From Symsagittifera roscoffensis (taxonomy: Eukaryota; Xenacoelomorpha; Acoela; Convolutidae), in the NCBI RefSeq assembly GCF_963678635.1, contig NC_087066.1:10010723-10074722 (forward strand): a stretch of 64,000 nt of DNA, read 5' to 3'. Positions 22,400 to 35,433 of the stretch are shown piece by piece. Each line of letters starts with the position of its first letter. The stretch's first letter is position 1. Position numbers and translations under genes: made by a program. Under the pieces are notes generated by a model, which searched no databases, had not been told where the DNA came from, and worked only from the letters and a program-made list of their open reading frames with translations.

Positions 22400-23650
22400 T
22401 CAGCTCTTTTTGATAAAAACTATAGAGAAAAAATACAAAAGTTCGTCTTCGAGTTTTAAGTACAAAACATTAATTTTCTTTATGCATTAACAATTATTCA
22501 ATCGAGAAAACATCAGAAGGTTCTTCAAAAGGTTCTGAAATCGTTCTTCAAGTCTTGTCTATAAAGATTGTGAAAAAAAACAATAATCTTTCTATTTCTT
22601 TTTTCAACGCCCTCAAAACTTCAAAACTTAAATAAAAAATGACAAAATTTGTCTTTTTTTATAAATTTTATTCTACCAAAAAAAATACCAGATTCTTTAT
22701 TTTCCAGTTACACACATTTCTCAAAATGTAGAGATAGATTTTCAATTGTACCTCATTCAAGTCCTACAAACGTTTTTATAAACGATTTGTCTCAAGAAAA
22801 AAGCATGTTGAATAGAGTTTATATTCTGCTTAATATTAATTTTTTTGCTAATTCTAATTTTTTTAATTCTCCTTTTTGACTTACTTCTTTGGTCGTAGCG
22901 TTGATTTCAGCACTTGGTACACTTTTTTCAAGTTTTCTTCCGCATGCGTCGTTTTTCTTAATAGTTTATTATAGTTTGAGTAATAACTGAGTATAAACTG
23001 AGTAAACTTTGTGTCGAATTTGTATTGGTTTAGTTTTGTATTGAACAGCTTCTTGCCTTTTGTTTTAATAAATGCGGTTTGTAGGTTAACTTTTCATACA
23101 AAACAGTTAATCGGGCGCATCAACAAGTTTGTTTTATGTTATTGGACTCAAATATTGAGAAAACAGGTATCAATAATTTGGCCCAAAAGTTGATATTTGG
23201 GTTGAATTATCTTTTTTTGCTTACGATTAGGTTCTTGCGGCCCTGCTTTTGGAAAAGTTGTGAAAAATCTGCCCTTACAAAAAATGTGAAAGAAGAGAAG
23301 CAAAGCAAAGTGCAATGGTACTTTTCAAGAAATCCATTTTGCTGACCGACCCTAAAATTTTTTTAAAGGCGGCTTCAGCGCCAATATATAATAACTTTGA
23401 GGAGGAACGCGAGCCAAAAAAAACGCAATCGTTTTTATGTTGGTTTGTGTATAGACCATGTAAGCATTATTTTGACCAAATTAAGATTGACCACCCCATA
23501 ATTAATTATTAACAGGATTAAAATTTCTGAGTGCTGCTTATAAAGAACTATCATTTACGATTGGCTCATATTACTCAAACCTAGTACCAAGTTAAAGTCC
23601 ACCCCTATACTGCTTTGGGGGTGAACGATGCATATCCTGTCCTCTTTTAC
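22400..23650. other. No gene seen
   Basis: AT-rich sequence with several 60-90-codon frames of low complexity and no domain character. Confidence 0.35.
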
Positions 23651-23652
23651 AA

Positions 23653-24290
23653 ATTTCTGAAAATCTTGCCTTCTATGAAAAAATGGTTATCATACAATTT
23701 TCGTATACGGAATATGTATGATAACTATTTTTTTTTAGCTTCAAAGTAAATTTTCGTTTTTGATGAGCAGGGTGCTTTAAATTGATCAAAAGCACTCTTA
23801 ATTAGTTTAAGTTTGATTAAAAACAAGTTTTAACATGTTTCTGAAAATCTTGCCTTCTATGAAAAAATGGTTATCATACAATTTTCGTATACGGAAATTG
23901 TATGATAACTATTTTTTTTAGCTTCGAGGTAAATTTTCGTTTTTGATGAGCAGGGTGCTTTAAATTGATCAAAAGCACTCTTAATTAGTTTAAGTTTGAT
24001 TAAAAACAAGTTTTAACATGTTTCTGAAAATCTTGCCTTTTATGAAAAAATGATTATCATACAATTTTCATATGTGGAAATTGTATGATAACTATTTTTT
24101 TTAGCTTCAAAGTAAATTTTCGTTTTTCATGAGCAAGGTGCTTTAAATTGAGCAAAAGCACTCTTAATTACTTTGAATTTGATTAAAAACAAGTTTCAAC
24201 TTGTTTCTGAAAATCTTGCCTTTTATCAAAAAATGGTTATCATACAATTTTCATATATGGAAATTGTCTGATAACCATTTTTTTTCAAAA
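23653..24290 (+). repeat. ~184-bp tandem repeat, 3.5 units, each with a large palindrome
   Basis: Units start at 23653, 23838, 24021 and 24204 with TTTCTGAAAATCTTGCCTT. Each contains the palindrome GTTATCATACAATTTTC ... GAAATTGTATGATAAC, centred on CGTATACG, with arms of about 17 bp. Base changes in the third unit (TCATATGTGG) and the fourth (TCATATATGG) are partly symmetric. The remainder of each unit includes 'gagcagggtgctttaaattga'. Confidence 0.75.
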
Positions 24291-24299
24291 AAGAAAACG

Positions 24300-26197
24300 T
24301 AGTAATTTTCATCACCAGACTGTTTTATTTAGTTCAAATAGCCGGAAGACTAGATCGAATAATTTTTCAATGTTTTTTGAAATTGTATGAAAGTTGCATG
24401 ATTAGCATTTTTCCGTACAATTTGATGTAGGCAATTGCATGATAAGCATTTTCGGTGTGGGGAAATGTAAGATAATCGTTTTCGGTTTATGGAGGTTAAC
24501 CCGGGCTATGATTAGGAATTGAACAGCATACTTTTGGCCCAATTTGCTGTAAAAACTTGGACTCATTTAATTTAGCACCATCAATGGAAAAAAAAACGAA
24601 ACCAAATAGGCAACCTGAAAGATGGATGAGAGATATATCAAGTTGTTTGAGGCGCACAATCATTCTGATGCCCATTGCTATCAATGCTGATGAAAATATT
24701 TTTTTAAAAAAGAACGAGTCCTCAACTTATGGTCGAACTTTATAATGCAGTCCTCATCGAGTTCCTAATTTGGAAAATAGGAGCTCTTGGGGGCTAATTA
24801 TATGCGGTCTTGTCAAGGTTAATAATTTTTCTCCTTCATTTTGAACTTCATAATGTGATTTTCATAAAATCGAGAATTTGGCCTTGCTAAAATGGTAGCC
24901 AAATTTAAGAGCAGTTTTAGATAAAGCAATCCATCTGTTTCTCCGCTCGGAAATTGCCTAGTCTTATACTGATCCTTCTATTAATCTTTCCTTCAAGTTA
25001 TTAAAAATATTGAAAAAAAATTAAAGATGACTATATTCTCTTCTTTTTAAAGGCTTACTGACTCCGAGCAATCAGGTGTTATTATAAATAGTGTGAAGAA
25101 AAAAAATTGAAAACCTTTTTTTAGCCATATGCTAAAACTTAAAGAGAGAAGCAATTAGGAAAATGAAACTCTTTAGGGGTCATAGTCACCAGGAAAGTAC
25201 TACAGCTTGGGTAGTTCAACTGTTTTAAAATTGGCTCAAATTGTGTGTCTTCTTTGATGTTCAATCTGACCAGGATTTTTGTAGGATCCTTCTGTGAAGG
25301 AATCTCGAATTATAATTCATATATAATAGTTGCGCATAATGAAAAGTGTAACTTGGCCAGAGGGTTTTTTCTAAAAAATCATATTTAAAAAGCTGGGTTT
25401 GTACAATTTTTCTTTAAAAATTATAAAATACAGCTGTACTTGGGTTTTGCACGAGGAAGTCCGGAGTGAGCTAGAGATAGATGTATATCTATGTGGGCAA
25501 TATTTTTTGTTTAAATTAGTTATACTTTGCTGTCCTTTCATATGGAGTTGTCATTCCGCGTTTTTTTTTGCACTAAAACATCCAAACTTTGTAAAGTGCG
25601 TTCATCTTATGTCACACCCTGTTTTTACAAAAACTTGGCAGGAAATATTCTCTGTACAGCTTATATAGTAATGCTTTAGTTTGTTTTGCAACGCCTATTT
25701 TTTAAGAGTAAAACACTGGAGCCAATCTTAGCAAAATATATATGAGTTTTTTATGCGCCGCTTATTGCGGTGGGTTACGTCGGCTTAGTAATAGGCTCAG
25801 AAAGCCTTTAATTGGGTGACGCCATTTGTGGCTGAAAAACTGAGGGCTGTATTGGAATGTAGACAAAATTATTATCTCTTCTTGCAATTTTTTTTATCAT
25901 GATATCGTTAGTTTTAAAAATCTTGTTTTAGTAACTTTTACTGTTTTATCTCTTCCAAATTTAAGTATTTAGGTTTTCGGTCATTTATGTGGTGTATAAA
26001 AGGTCGGTTTTCCTGGTATTTTTCATTATTTGGTGGTGTTCAGAAATGGTGGTTGCCACAGGTTTCAAGTTTTTATTTTTTACCAGGAGAAAATTGAAAA
26101 TGAAAGCTCTATCAATTTCATAACTACTAAAACGTTTAAGTAGCTATTTTTTCTGACCAAAGTCTTTAAAAAATTTATCATGAGTTTTATCACCTAA
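24300..26197. other. No gene; includes one copy of a ~240-bp repeat
   Basis: Positions 25130-25370 are paralogous to 28330-28560. Both contain 'tcttctttgatgttcaatct-gacc', 'gtaggatccttctgtga-gg-atctcga' and 'ttgcgcat--tgaaaagtg'. Neither has an open frame I would call a gene. Confidence 0.45.
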
Positions 26198-26722
26198 TTG
26201 TTCCGACTTTCGATACGAAAGTGACGGAATATTTGTGCTCGGGGTGGGTTTTTTTTTCTTCAGACAAATTTTTTACCTAGCCATTTTTGACGGAATTTTT
26301 TAAATATCATTCGAGAGGTATTGTTGTCATGAGCTCAAATTTGAAAAAATAATTCACCTGTGATCATTTTTCGTAAAGTTATGGGGGTTTATTGCAATTT
26401 TGGCAAATTTGGGACAATTAAAGCGCGATATATTTCGCGCTATTAAAGCGCAAGCGGAGAGTTAATCCGCCTTAGAAATCGTTCCAAATGGGTTAAAAGA
26501 AGCTTATGTGCCATAATTGGTTTTGATACAAGGAGCGAAATCTATCCTTTGTGCTTTGTATGGCGTGTGGGGGGATGATTTTCATAAAAATTTTCGAATT
26601 TTAGAAAAAAATTTTTTTTTTTTTTGTTTTATTTCATTGAATTTTTTAATGTTATTACTGCTCCATAAACCTTAAAAAGCAGTCGGAACATTCAGGGTTT
26701 CGCCCTGATACGAGCAGTCTTG
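26198..26722 (+). repeat. R1 repeat, best-preserved copy
   Basis: This is the reference copy for a family found at least eleven times here. The 5' end TTGTTCCGAC is followed at once by a hairpin (ACTTTCG ATA CGAAAGT inside TTCCG...CGGAA). The body has GTGCTCGGGGTGGG, an oligo-T tract, 'cagacaaatttttt', 'gcgcgatatatttcgcgc' and 'tggcgtgtggggggatgatttt'. Near the 3' end AGTCGGAACA (26681-26690) is the exact inverse of the 5' TGTTCCGACT. It is followed by a tight hairpin (26693-26707), then ATACGAGCAGT and CTTG. A 3' hairpin about 11 nt before a four-base terminus is reminiscent of Helitrons, but the terminal bases are CTTR, not CTRR. There are no ORFs. Confidence 0.7.
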
Positions 26723-27194
26723 TTTTATTTGCACTCGACACAATTCACAGTTGTATCTACTGGCAAAAACTGTATCTCTGTTTGAAAATTCAGTACTTTT
26801 TTTATTAGAGAATAAATTATTGGAAACGAGTTATTTTTTTGTGAACTAGAAATATAAATATGAATAGGAAATAGTGATTTGTGAAAAAAAAAAACTGAAA
26901 GAATTTAACTTTCGTGAGATCAGGTCAGAAGACAAATGAAACTCGGTTACTATCTTCAAATTAATGGTCTGGTATCACTTGAGTGTTCAATGAGATTATA
27001 CAAAAATTGATTATACTTAGAGCAAAAATAGTGCTCCAGATTTCGATTTTCGTTGGGCTGAGAACACTGATCAGCGGCTACAAAAATTTTTGTTTCCTAG
27101 GTGGATTTTCAAAACTTATGTGTTTAGATAATATTTAGGCAGAGTGCACTATGGTTGTATTGCTTCAATAATTTAAATTATTTTGAGAAATAAA

Positions 27195-27639
27195 CAAGAC
27201 TGCTCATATCAGGGCGAAGCCCTGAATGTTCCGACTGCCTTTTAATGTTTAATAAAATGTAATAAAAATGAAAAAAAAAATTGAAAAATTTGAAATTTTT
27301 TATGAAAATCATCTTCCCACACGCCATATAAAGTACAAAAGGATAAATTCCGCTCGTTGTAACAAATCAATTATGGCAAATAAGCTTCTTCCAACTAATT
27401 TGGAACGATTTCTAAGACGGATTAAATCTCCGCTTACGCGTTAAAAGCGCGAATTATATCGCGCGTTAATAACTAGCTATCTTTTCAAATATAAGCTCAG
27501 GACAACAATAGCTTTCAAATGATATAAAAAAATTCCGTCAAAAATGGCGAGTTAAAAAGTCGAAATTTGTCTGAAGAAAAACAAAAAACCCACCCCGAGC
27601 TCAACTATTCCGTTACTTTCGTATCGAAACTCGGAACAA
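27195..27639 (-). repeat. R1 repeat, minus-strand copy
   Basis: The plus strand begins CAAGACTGCTCATATCAGGG, including the perfect hairpin CAGGGCGAAGCCCTG. It ends ACTCGGAACAA. Internal deletions make it about 80 bp shorter than the reference copy. Confidence 0.7.
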
Positions 27640-28329
27640 TGAGATTCAGAGTGGTATTAAAGAAAAGTCTATTTGTCTGTGAGGCATCTGTATAAGCTTA
27701 CGATATGTATGGATTTGAGTTATACTAGTGCGTAACTCAATATCAATCGTGCAGTTAAAATCTCTGGAAATCTTTTTAGAATGAATTCTTAGGAATTTGA
27801 AAATTTTTGGAAAAATTTATGTTTGATTAGGTATGATCGGTCTGCTTTGGTCTTTCTCATACAATATCCACAATTAGGTCAAATCTATGAGGTAAAATTT
27901 TATTATTCAACTTGTAGATAAACTTTTTTGTTATTGTTGTCAGTCTAGCACTACCCAATAACTTGGTGAAGGCGAATAATGTGCTGATCAAGTAAGTTAA
28001 TGGAATTTGCGTTGAGTCTTGATGCTGATGCTAAGTACTTTTTTTCTAATTCGAATGAGATATCAAAGTTTGTAAATTAATTTTCTCTGAATGGTCACGG
28101 CATATCCATAATGGAAACATTTGATCAAATTTGCCCGGGTTTCATTAGTTTGGTAAAGTTATTTTGTTGACGACTTTCGTTTTAGTCCGAGAAAAAGATG
28201 TTTTTCATATAGAAACAAGTCTTTTCTACCGGGCAAACAAAAAAGTGTATAAATTACCAAAAAAATGAAACAAAATTGTTGGAAAATGATTGAAAATATT
28301 ATTACAGGCATATGTCAAAAAATGAAGCG

Positions 28330-28560
28330 AGAAGCATTAACGAAACCAAAACTCTTGATGGGTCTCAGTCATCCGGAATTTAATACAATTTGAACAGTTT
28401 AAACTGTTTTAATTTTGATTCAAAGTTGTTTGTCTTCTTTGATGTTCAATCTGACCTTGATTTTTTGTAGGATCCTTCTGTGAGGGGATCTCGATCTCTA
28501 ATTCATATGCCATAATTGCGCATGGTGAAAAGTGCTATTTGGCCAAAGCAGTCTCTTTAG
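28330..28560 (+). repeat. Paralogue of 25130-25370
   Basis: See the interval 24300-26197. The two copies share word order over about 230 bp and lie about 3.2 kb apart in the same orientation. Confidence 0.5.
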
Positions 28561-28964
28561 TAGCACTGGATTTGTATTTTTTCTCTGTAAAATTTGTAAA
28601 ACATAATTGTAAAACATAAGGATTTTTCACGAGAAAGACTTAATTGTATTCTCTTGATTTGTATGACATAGCTGCACACTATTTCATCGTTGTGGAGAGT
28701 CGTAATTCGTCTTGGGTAAATAAACGTATATTTGCAAAACCAAACTCGTTTTCTTAAGATGGTTTTGGGAGTTTCGCTCCTTTACCAATTTTTGATGACT
28801 CAGATAAAGCACATTGTGGTTGCCTAGGGTAACGCAGCTTTTGCTTTCGAAAGACTTCAGATATATTTGTTTTGTTTCTCTAAACTGTTTTAGATGTCCT
28901 GTTCTTAAAGTTTTTCTGTGCACGTAATAAGTTATAGAATTATTATGGCACAGTTGTTTGCTTT

Positions 28965-29436
28965 TTGTACCGACTTGTGCAACGAAAGTAACGGAATATT
29001 TGTGATCGGGGTAGTTTTGATTTCTTCAGACAAAATTCGACTTTTTATTTAGCCATTTTTTTGGAATTTTTTTCTTATCATTCAAAAGGTATTGTTGTGC
29101 TGAGCTTAAATTTAAAAAAATATTTTACCAATGATCATTTTTCGTAAAGTTATGGGGGTTTAAAGATTGCCATTTTAAGCAAATTTAGGTTAATTAACGC
29201 GCGATGTATTTCGCGCTATTATTGCGTAAGCAGTGTTTTCATCCGTCTTGGAAGTCGATCTAAATTGGTGAAAGGAAGCTTAGTTACCATAATTAATTTG
29301 TTACTAGGAGCGTATGGGTGGATTAATTTTCACAAAAATTTTCAAATTTAATTTTTTTTTCAGTTTGTCTAACTACATTTAATTTTTGCTGTTATTACTG
29401 CTCCATAGACTTTAAAAGGCAGTCGAAACGTTCAGG
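28965..29436 (+). repeat. R1 repeat, 3'-truncated copy
   Basis: It starts TTGTACCGACTTGTG and keeps the GTGATCGGGGTAG, 'gcgcgatgtatttcgcgc' and 'ggcagtcgaaacgttcagg' landmarks. The terminal hairpin is lost. Confidence 0.65.
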
Positions 29437-30479
29437 TTTATGCTTAGTTTATGCTTAGTTGCTAAATAAACCTTTTTTTCTAATTAGTTTTTTAATTCTG
29501 ATTCTTTGTCGGTGATTGTTGTTATGTAAACCTATTTGAGGACTGTTTTGTTGTCATTTGTGCCTTTAATGGGTTGCTTGATTTTCGTTTCATAATTATG
29601 ATTTAGAAGTTTTACTTGTTATATAAAACTGTAATTAGGACACTGCTTTTATGTTTTTTTTTCGTATTACGTGGTGTTTTTCAAGTACAGTGCGGTTTTT
29701 TCATTCAATTTTGCTGGCAAAAATTGTCGTCTGAATTTCTGTGTATTAACGTTTGGTACATATTGGTCATCTAAAATATAGATAAAAAACTTTTTTTACT
29801 TTTTCTTTTACTGATTTAAAATAAATTTAAGTGTAGAATTAGCCTCTACCTCAGTGATTGAGTCAAGATTCAAGTTTTGGAGGATTGGCGTCGTTTGTCT
29901 GATGAGAGGATGGGTGTCGGTTTTTCCTATGACCTGGGGGAACTTTTCTCTTTTAGGATACGTTTTTTGAATTTTTTAGGTCTTTCTTGTTGTTCAACTC
30001 TTCTGCTTTTAACCGAATGTGAATAATATTATGTTTGCGCATATATTTCTTCTTTGAATGGTGGTAGTTTTTATACAAACCTTTAAAATAGCAAACTTAA
30101 TAACAAGAAAAAACCTTTCTGCTTTGTGTGACGCGGGGATGAAATTTGAGTTTATTTCGTTTTGTGCATTTCATCTTTGCGTCTTTGGAGAGTTTCTCTT
30201 GCAATTTTTTTGACATACTTCCATGAGAATGACATGTTTTTTAACTAGCCTGATCCACATCCTTAACTGATAAAAACTGTTTATGAAACATTCGACTGGT
30301 GGAAGTCATCATCATGTGCATGTTCTGGAAGTCCTTAATCCTTAAGGTCAAAGTTTTCAATAATTTGTTTTGTGTGAAACCTAATTTTAAACATTTTCAC
30401 CATTTTTGAATTTTGATTTTATCTTTGCTCTATGAACATCGGAGGTTCTCTTGTAATTAGCTATTCAACTATTCTATGC
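29437..30479. other. No gene seen
   Basis: T-rich plus strand with no domain-like frame. Confidence 0.35.
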
Positions 30480-30708
30480 GCATAAGGTGTATGAGCTTTG
30501 AAATTCAAAATGAACATCTGGCATAATTTGAACAATAACTGCTTTTTAAAATTGGTACCATTATCTGCAATAAGTCATTCGCGTGATCCAATTTTTGACA
30601 ATCTAGTGTGCTATTGGGTAGTAGCTGTTGCATTGTGATACTGGAGTTGTTTTTAACGAAGGGGTGAAGGCTTTTGCCAAAATCAATAACTAATTTTCTC
30701 CACCCCAT
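30480..30708 (-). pseudogene. Gypsy-like retrotransposon integrase remnant
   Basis: On the minus strand the sequence at 30548-30565 encodes DNGTNF, and LIA precedes it in frame. That is the conserved second catalytic Asp region of retroviral/gypsy-type integrases ('...isDNGTnF'). A TGA stands just before LIA where Trp would fit. About 25 codons downstream a KAHTPYAHRIVE segment resembles the 'sPYHPQ-NG-x-xER' region carrying the catalytic Glu. In another frame upstream, WRKLVIDFGKS resembles the first-Asp 'W-x-x-DF' region. The three pieces are in the right order but in different frames, so the gene is dead. No LTRs or RT are visible. Confidence 0.5.
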
Positions 30709-31490
30709 GGTAGCGAATTGGGTCCTTCTGTATGAAATGCTATTATATGCTTGAAATTTAAAGCAATCTGGTATTGTAGAATTTGGTTTCTCAGCTATTC
30801 AATTTTGATTTAAGAACCTTAAATTTAATTTTGTGAGATGCAATTATTGGCTAATTTTTGAGTAAAAAAGGGTGCTTGGAGAGTGCTAGTTCTGTTAAAA
30901 TAAACATAGATTGTTTTGTTTCCAATCCTGTAGGTCTTATTTGATGAATCAACTTTTTTGAAGGCTACAATGATGTGGCTGTAGATATGAAACGTGGATG
31001 TTTTATATGGGAAAAATTTGTTAAACATACGTACGTTTTAACTCGTTTGTGTTTTTTTTGAATCAGCGTAGAAGTGTTTTGTTTCCCTGTTAAATGTTGC
31101 ATCTTCTCAAATCTGATTTGTTTTGGTTTTAGGGTGATGCTATCATCAAAATGAGTGGAGCCTAAAATTTTTCTTTCTTATACTCTATGATATTTTTTGC
31201 ATCTCCTGGAAATGCATGGTCTACTTTCAATTTCACGGAAACATTTTTTGTCTGCTGGATTTCGAAACTGATTAAGCTCTTTATCTGAAAATTTCCTTTC
31301 TATTTATTGGTCAATGTTATTTATAAGACTGTTTTTTTATTGTTTCTCTATTTGGTGGAACAAGTTTTCGTATTTTTCTGTCATTTGTTTGTATAAGCTC
31401 AGCCCCATTGAACGGGTTGTAATTTGAAACATATTTTCGCCTAAAAGGTAAACATTACAGTTTTTTCTTGGGTTTCTTAAAACAGGTGTG
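30709..31490. other. No gene I can support
   Basis: A minus-strand frame at 30825-31028 could be more of the decayed retroelement, but it has no diagnostic motif. Confidence 0.3.
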
Positions 31491-32348
31491 ACATTGGCAA
31501 TTTTTCTTCTATAGTTACATTTTGATAAAAAGCAATTGAGCTATTGCTTTTTCGAGTAAAATCATTTTTTTGCTAAATTGCTTCTCAATTTAACTACAAT
31601 TGGTTTATTGTGTATACTATAAACACTATTATGTGTTTATAGTGTATATATGATGTTTAAAGTAATTTTTAGATAAAAGCATTTATGAAAACAGTTTGAT
31701 TAAAAAAAATTTTTGCCGAAATTTGTTAATATCATGGTGGGCAAAAAATTTGATTGAAAATTTTTCACAATCAAAATTAATTTTGAACGCCGTTTTAAAA
31801 ACCAATTTTATCAAAAATTCAAAAAAGTTTTAAAAACTATAATAACCTTTTCGTACAAAAACTGTTTTCTATTTTGCCTCATTGAATATGACTGTCGAAT
31901 ATGGGGAGTTTCAATTTTTCCACCAAAAAAAACGACGAATTTTTTTTTGTTTCAAAGACTATGGTCGGAACATTCTGTGCTATTTGCACTAATACCGGAT
32001 ATCCCTGTTTCTATATGTCAGCGGCCCGATAGGTACTGCCTATCAAAGCTCAATGCAAAAAATCCACTCTGTTTTTTCGATTGCCTTATTGCGCTTGTTT
32101 GGAATCGGTTCAAGTCGACTTCATTATAAGTTTGATCAATGAGTCCTCGCTTGTTCTAATTTTGAGTTTTGCATTATAATTGACAGATTCAGTTTTTGCA
32201 GTTTTTTCTAACCTTTGTGGGGTATTCTGTCGCATGTCGGCTGTACTTTACTACTGATTATGTAATTATTTTTTCATCTTTTGTATTCATTATGGATTGA
32301 TTGTTGCTACTCAATGATTACTGAAAATTGGTTCTAATGATTGCTATC
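31491..32348 (+). repeat. Duplicon copy 1, left part (target of the Polinton)
   Basis: From 31491 this stretch aligns with 62078-62934. Shared blocks are 'gcaatttttcttctat', the palindrome ACTATAAACAC tattat GTGTTTATAGT (31616-31643), 'atgactgtcgaatatgggg', 'tatgtcagcggcccgatagg', 'gccttattgc' and 'ttctgtcgcatgtcggctgt'. The alignment continues without a break across the Polinton into 45898 onward. It is one partial unit of the ~1-kb tandem family plus non-tandem flank. Confidence 0.8.
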
Positions 32349-32768
32349 AGTAGTAGATGTGAAGTGCTGAAGTGGGGGGGGGGGGGGGGTGCATGGCGGA
32401 CCCCATGTATTAAGATACGTTATAGATTTCCGGTCCGCCATGCTATGTATTAAGATAGGGAATAGATTTCCTATGTATTAAGATAGGTTATAGGTTTCCC
32501 ATGTATTAATGTTTTTGTGTCGGGAAAATTTTGGAAAAAATTTTGGGAAAAAATTTGGAAAAATTTTGACAAAAATTTTTTGGAAAAATTTTTGGCGCGC
32601 GTTACCTAATTGGGAACAATTAATTGTTAATTACGTGTAGATTGTAGAATTAAGATTATGTATTTAGTTTTTTGGTGCATGGTAAGTCAATGGTAAGAGT
32701 TTTTGTGCAAAAACTTGGAATTTTTATGAAAAAATTTTTTTCGAAAAAATTCAAAACACGATAAGATT
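32349..32768 (+). repeat. Polinton left terminal inverted repeat
   Basis: In order: AGTAGTAGATGT, a 13-bp segment that differs between the two ends, a run of 16 G (32374-32389), GCATGGCGGACCCCATG, three to four ~28-bp units of the type ATGTATTAAGATAGG-TTATAG (32401-32515), an A/T-rich stretch with AAATTTT words, GGCGCGCGTTACC, 'aattgttaattacgtg', and a last shared block ending in ACACGATAAGATT. Differences from the right repeat are few and mostly single bases. Confidence 0.95.
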
Positions 32769-35433
32769 AGGTATTTTTTGACCAAATTTATAAGATAATC
32801 CTACTTTCTATCTAAATGAAACAATAATCTTACTTTCTATCTAATTGAAACAATGCTGAAACCTGCAGAAACTTTGAAAAAATTCAAATTTTTTGAGAAA
32901 AAACTGCAAAAATTTCAAGTATTTGGAAAAAATTGCAAAAATTTCAAGTATTTGGAAAAAATTGCAAAAATTTCCAGTATTTGGAAAAAATTGCAAAAAT
33001 CTCATAATTTTTGCTAATGTATTGTTGTTTTTTATCTAATTTTAAACATACTTTTACGTATTGATTTTAAAAATAAGCTATGACTGTATTTTAATTGTCA
33101 TTATGTTGAGACAATGATACAAAATTTTGAATAAAAAAATGACTTTTTCCACAATTTTTTCTCAAAATATTGAAATACGATGAAGTTTACCTTAGTTGAG
33201 CTAAATATTTGGTTATACAATGCTCTAAACACTGAAAAAAAGGTTCATAGTAGCAGAATTAATATTGAAACTTCCTGAAAACAGTGAAACTAGTCGTAAT
33301 TTTTGAGAAGGTAAAATGAAAATTAATCAAATTTACATGAAATTTTCCATTTCGATCCTTTACTTTGGTTTTTAACTGTTTTTTTTGTCCAGTTCAGGGA
33401 TTATTTTTAGGAATCTCAATTCAAATGAACATTAAGGGTAATATCCTATGAAAATTCTAAATCAAACTCCATGATTCAACTCCTCCTCATTTTTTTCTCA
33501 TTGAATTAACCAAATTTGTACAAAAATTACAACTTGTGAGAAATTTTTCAAGTTAAAAAATAGAAATTTCTGATTATTGATAAAAAATGAACAGTTTATT
33601 GCTAAAGTTGTTTAAAATGGGATAAATGTTTCTAAAAAAATTTATTCGATATTGATTCAAATTCAACAAACCTTCTTCATAACTGATGATTATCTTTCTG
33701 TTGCTTCTGCAACATAACTTTCAAGATTTTCCGTAGAGTTTTTCCATGTTTTAAAGTTATTCTTGCTTTCTGTTTAAAACATGTTTTCGCTATTGAACAC
33801 ACTTTACGAGAAAATTTAGTCAAAACTGGAGAATTTAGGAGGAAAATAGTATCAATTGAACAAACAATATGCTGGCAGAGATGAAATTAGAACTGATACC
33901 GTATGATTATTACAATAAAAAATGTTAATATCTTCTTCAAGGTTCCACTGTTCAGTTGCTATTGTAAATTAGTTAAGCAAAATACACATTTTGGGATCAT
34001 TAACTATCACTTTTCTCGCAAAATAGTTATTAACTCGCTTTTTTTCTTCAATTTATGACGGAAACTTTCTCAAAAATCTCCGGAAATACGCAAGAGAACC
34101 TAGTTCCTAACATCTACAATATAAAAACTTCTGAAAGAGCGAGTCTCAAAAAACTGATTTAGCAAAGCAAATCAAGGTGCAAACTGGAACAATTGTGTAA
34201 TTTTCCGATTTTTATTTAAAAAAACTCTATGTAGTAAAAATGTAGTAATGTATTGTATATTCTATGTAGTATTGTGTAAGTATGTAGCAAGGAAAAGTAG
34301 ATCATGAAATCAAGTTTTCGATTTATGCTTTATGTATCTTCTTCCAAAAGATGTCGAATTGGGTTTGCTTTTCAAATATTATCCTCAAAACATTTCATCT
34401 TTCATATAAAATACCTAATATATCAAATGATAACAATTTTTTCTAATGAATTACGGATAAATATAAAACTTTGAGATTTTTTATGTCGGATTTTTTCTCA
34501 AGATATACTTTATAAGCTAAATTTCAGTAAAAGTACCTCAAATCTCCTAAGGAATAATTTGAGTTTCTATCTCATTTTAGCATTTTCTCAGTTTCTGCTT
34601 CATCTACTATCACCAAATGAATCCAATTTGAGCAAATTTTTACTTGGAAATTGAATTTTAGATAGAAAAATGTATCGTTTCAACGAACGATCAATAATCC
34701 GATGCTGAATTAATACCTTAAACCTTTTACTAAAAAGCTTTAAAGGATTTTCTCAACCTCATAAATGTATAGTGCTGTTTTAAATCTGAATTTCTATTTT
34801 AGACTAATTTTTTAGTTGGATTGATGTATATCATTATCTTGAAACTTTCAAAGTTTGGTCAAATATACATTTTTTCTAGGTCATTTATCAATTTCTTTTC
34901 TGAAATCATCAAAAAATCAATAGAAAAACATAATTCTTAATAAATCAATCTGCTTAAAAAGCTTTGCTCTATGAACACTTTTACAAGCACTAAACAAGGA
35001 AAACTTTAAAATAGCAACTACAAAAAGCTTTCAATTAGTTGATGTTTTCCAAATATCCAAGTTTTACAATTTTTAGGCGAATACTTAAATACTCATTAGC
35101 ATATGTTATGCACTTTACTACAAATTTATCACAACAAAGTCTCCGCAAGCTTGCAACCAAGCGAGTTTTTACTGTTGATTAAAAGTTTTCGGATCGAGTT
35201 CCATGGAAAGCTTCACGACGATTTGAAATCGAGTTTTGCTGTCTCTAACATCAATCAAAACCTTTGAATAAAAAAATAATTGACAGTTCAGGTAATGTAA
35301 TGAAAACACTGTATAATTACTGACTAGTTATAGTTATTATACTGTATAGTTATTTTTGTTACAATTGCTGAGACTTTTCAGATTCAGTAAAAACTTTTAA
35401 TCATAGTAATTTCTAAGTTTTTCAAAAAAAACT
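32769..35433. other. ORF-poor left arm of the Polinton
   Basis: No frame of 60 codons or more is open on either strand. This is where an integrase gene would be expected in many family members, and I cannot recognise one. A 28-bp tandem repeat (CAAAAATTTCAAGTATTTGG plus AAAAAATTG, about four units) lies at about 32880-33005. The rest is AT-rich with no visible structure. Confidence 0.5.
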
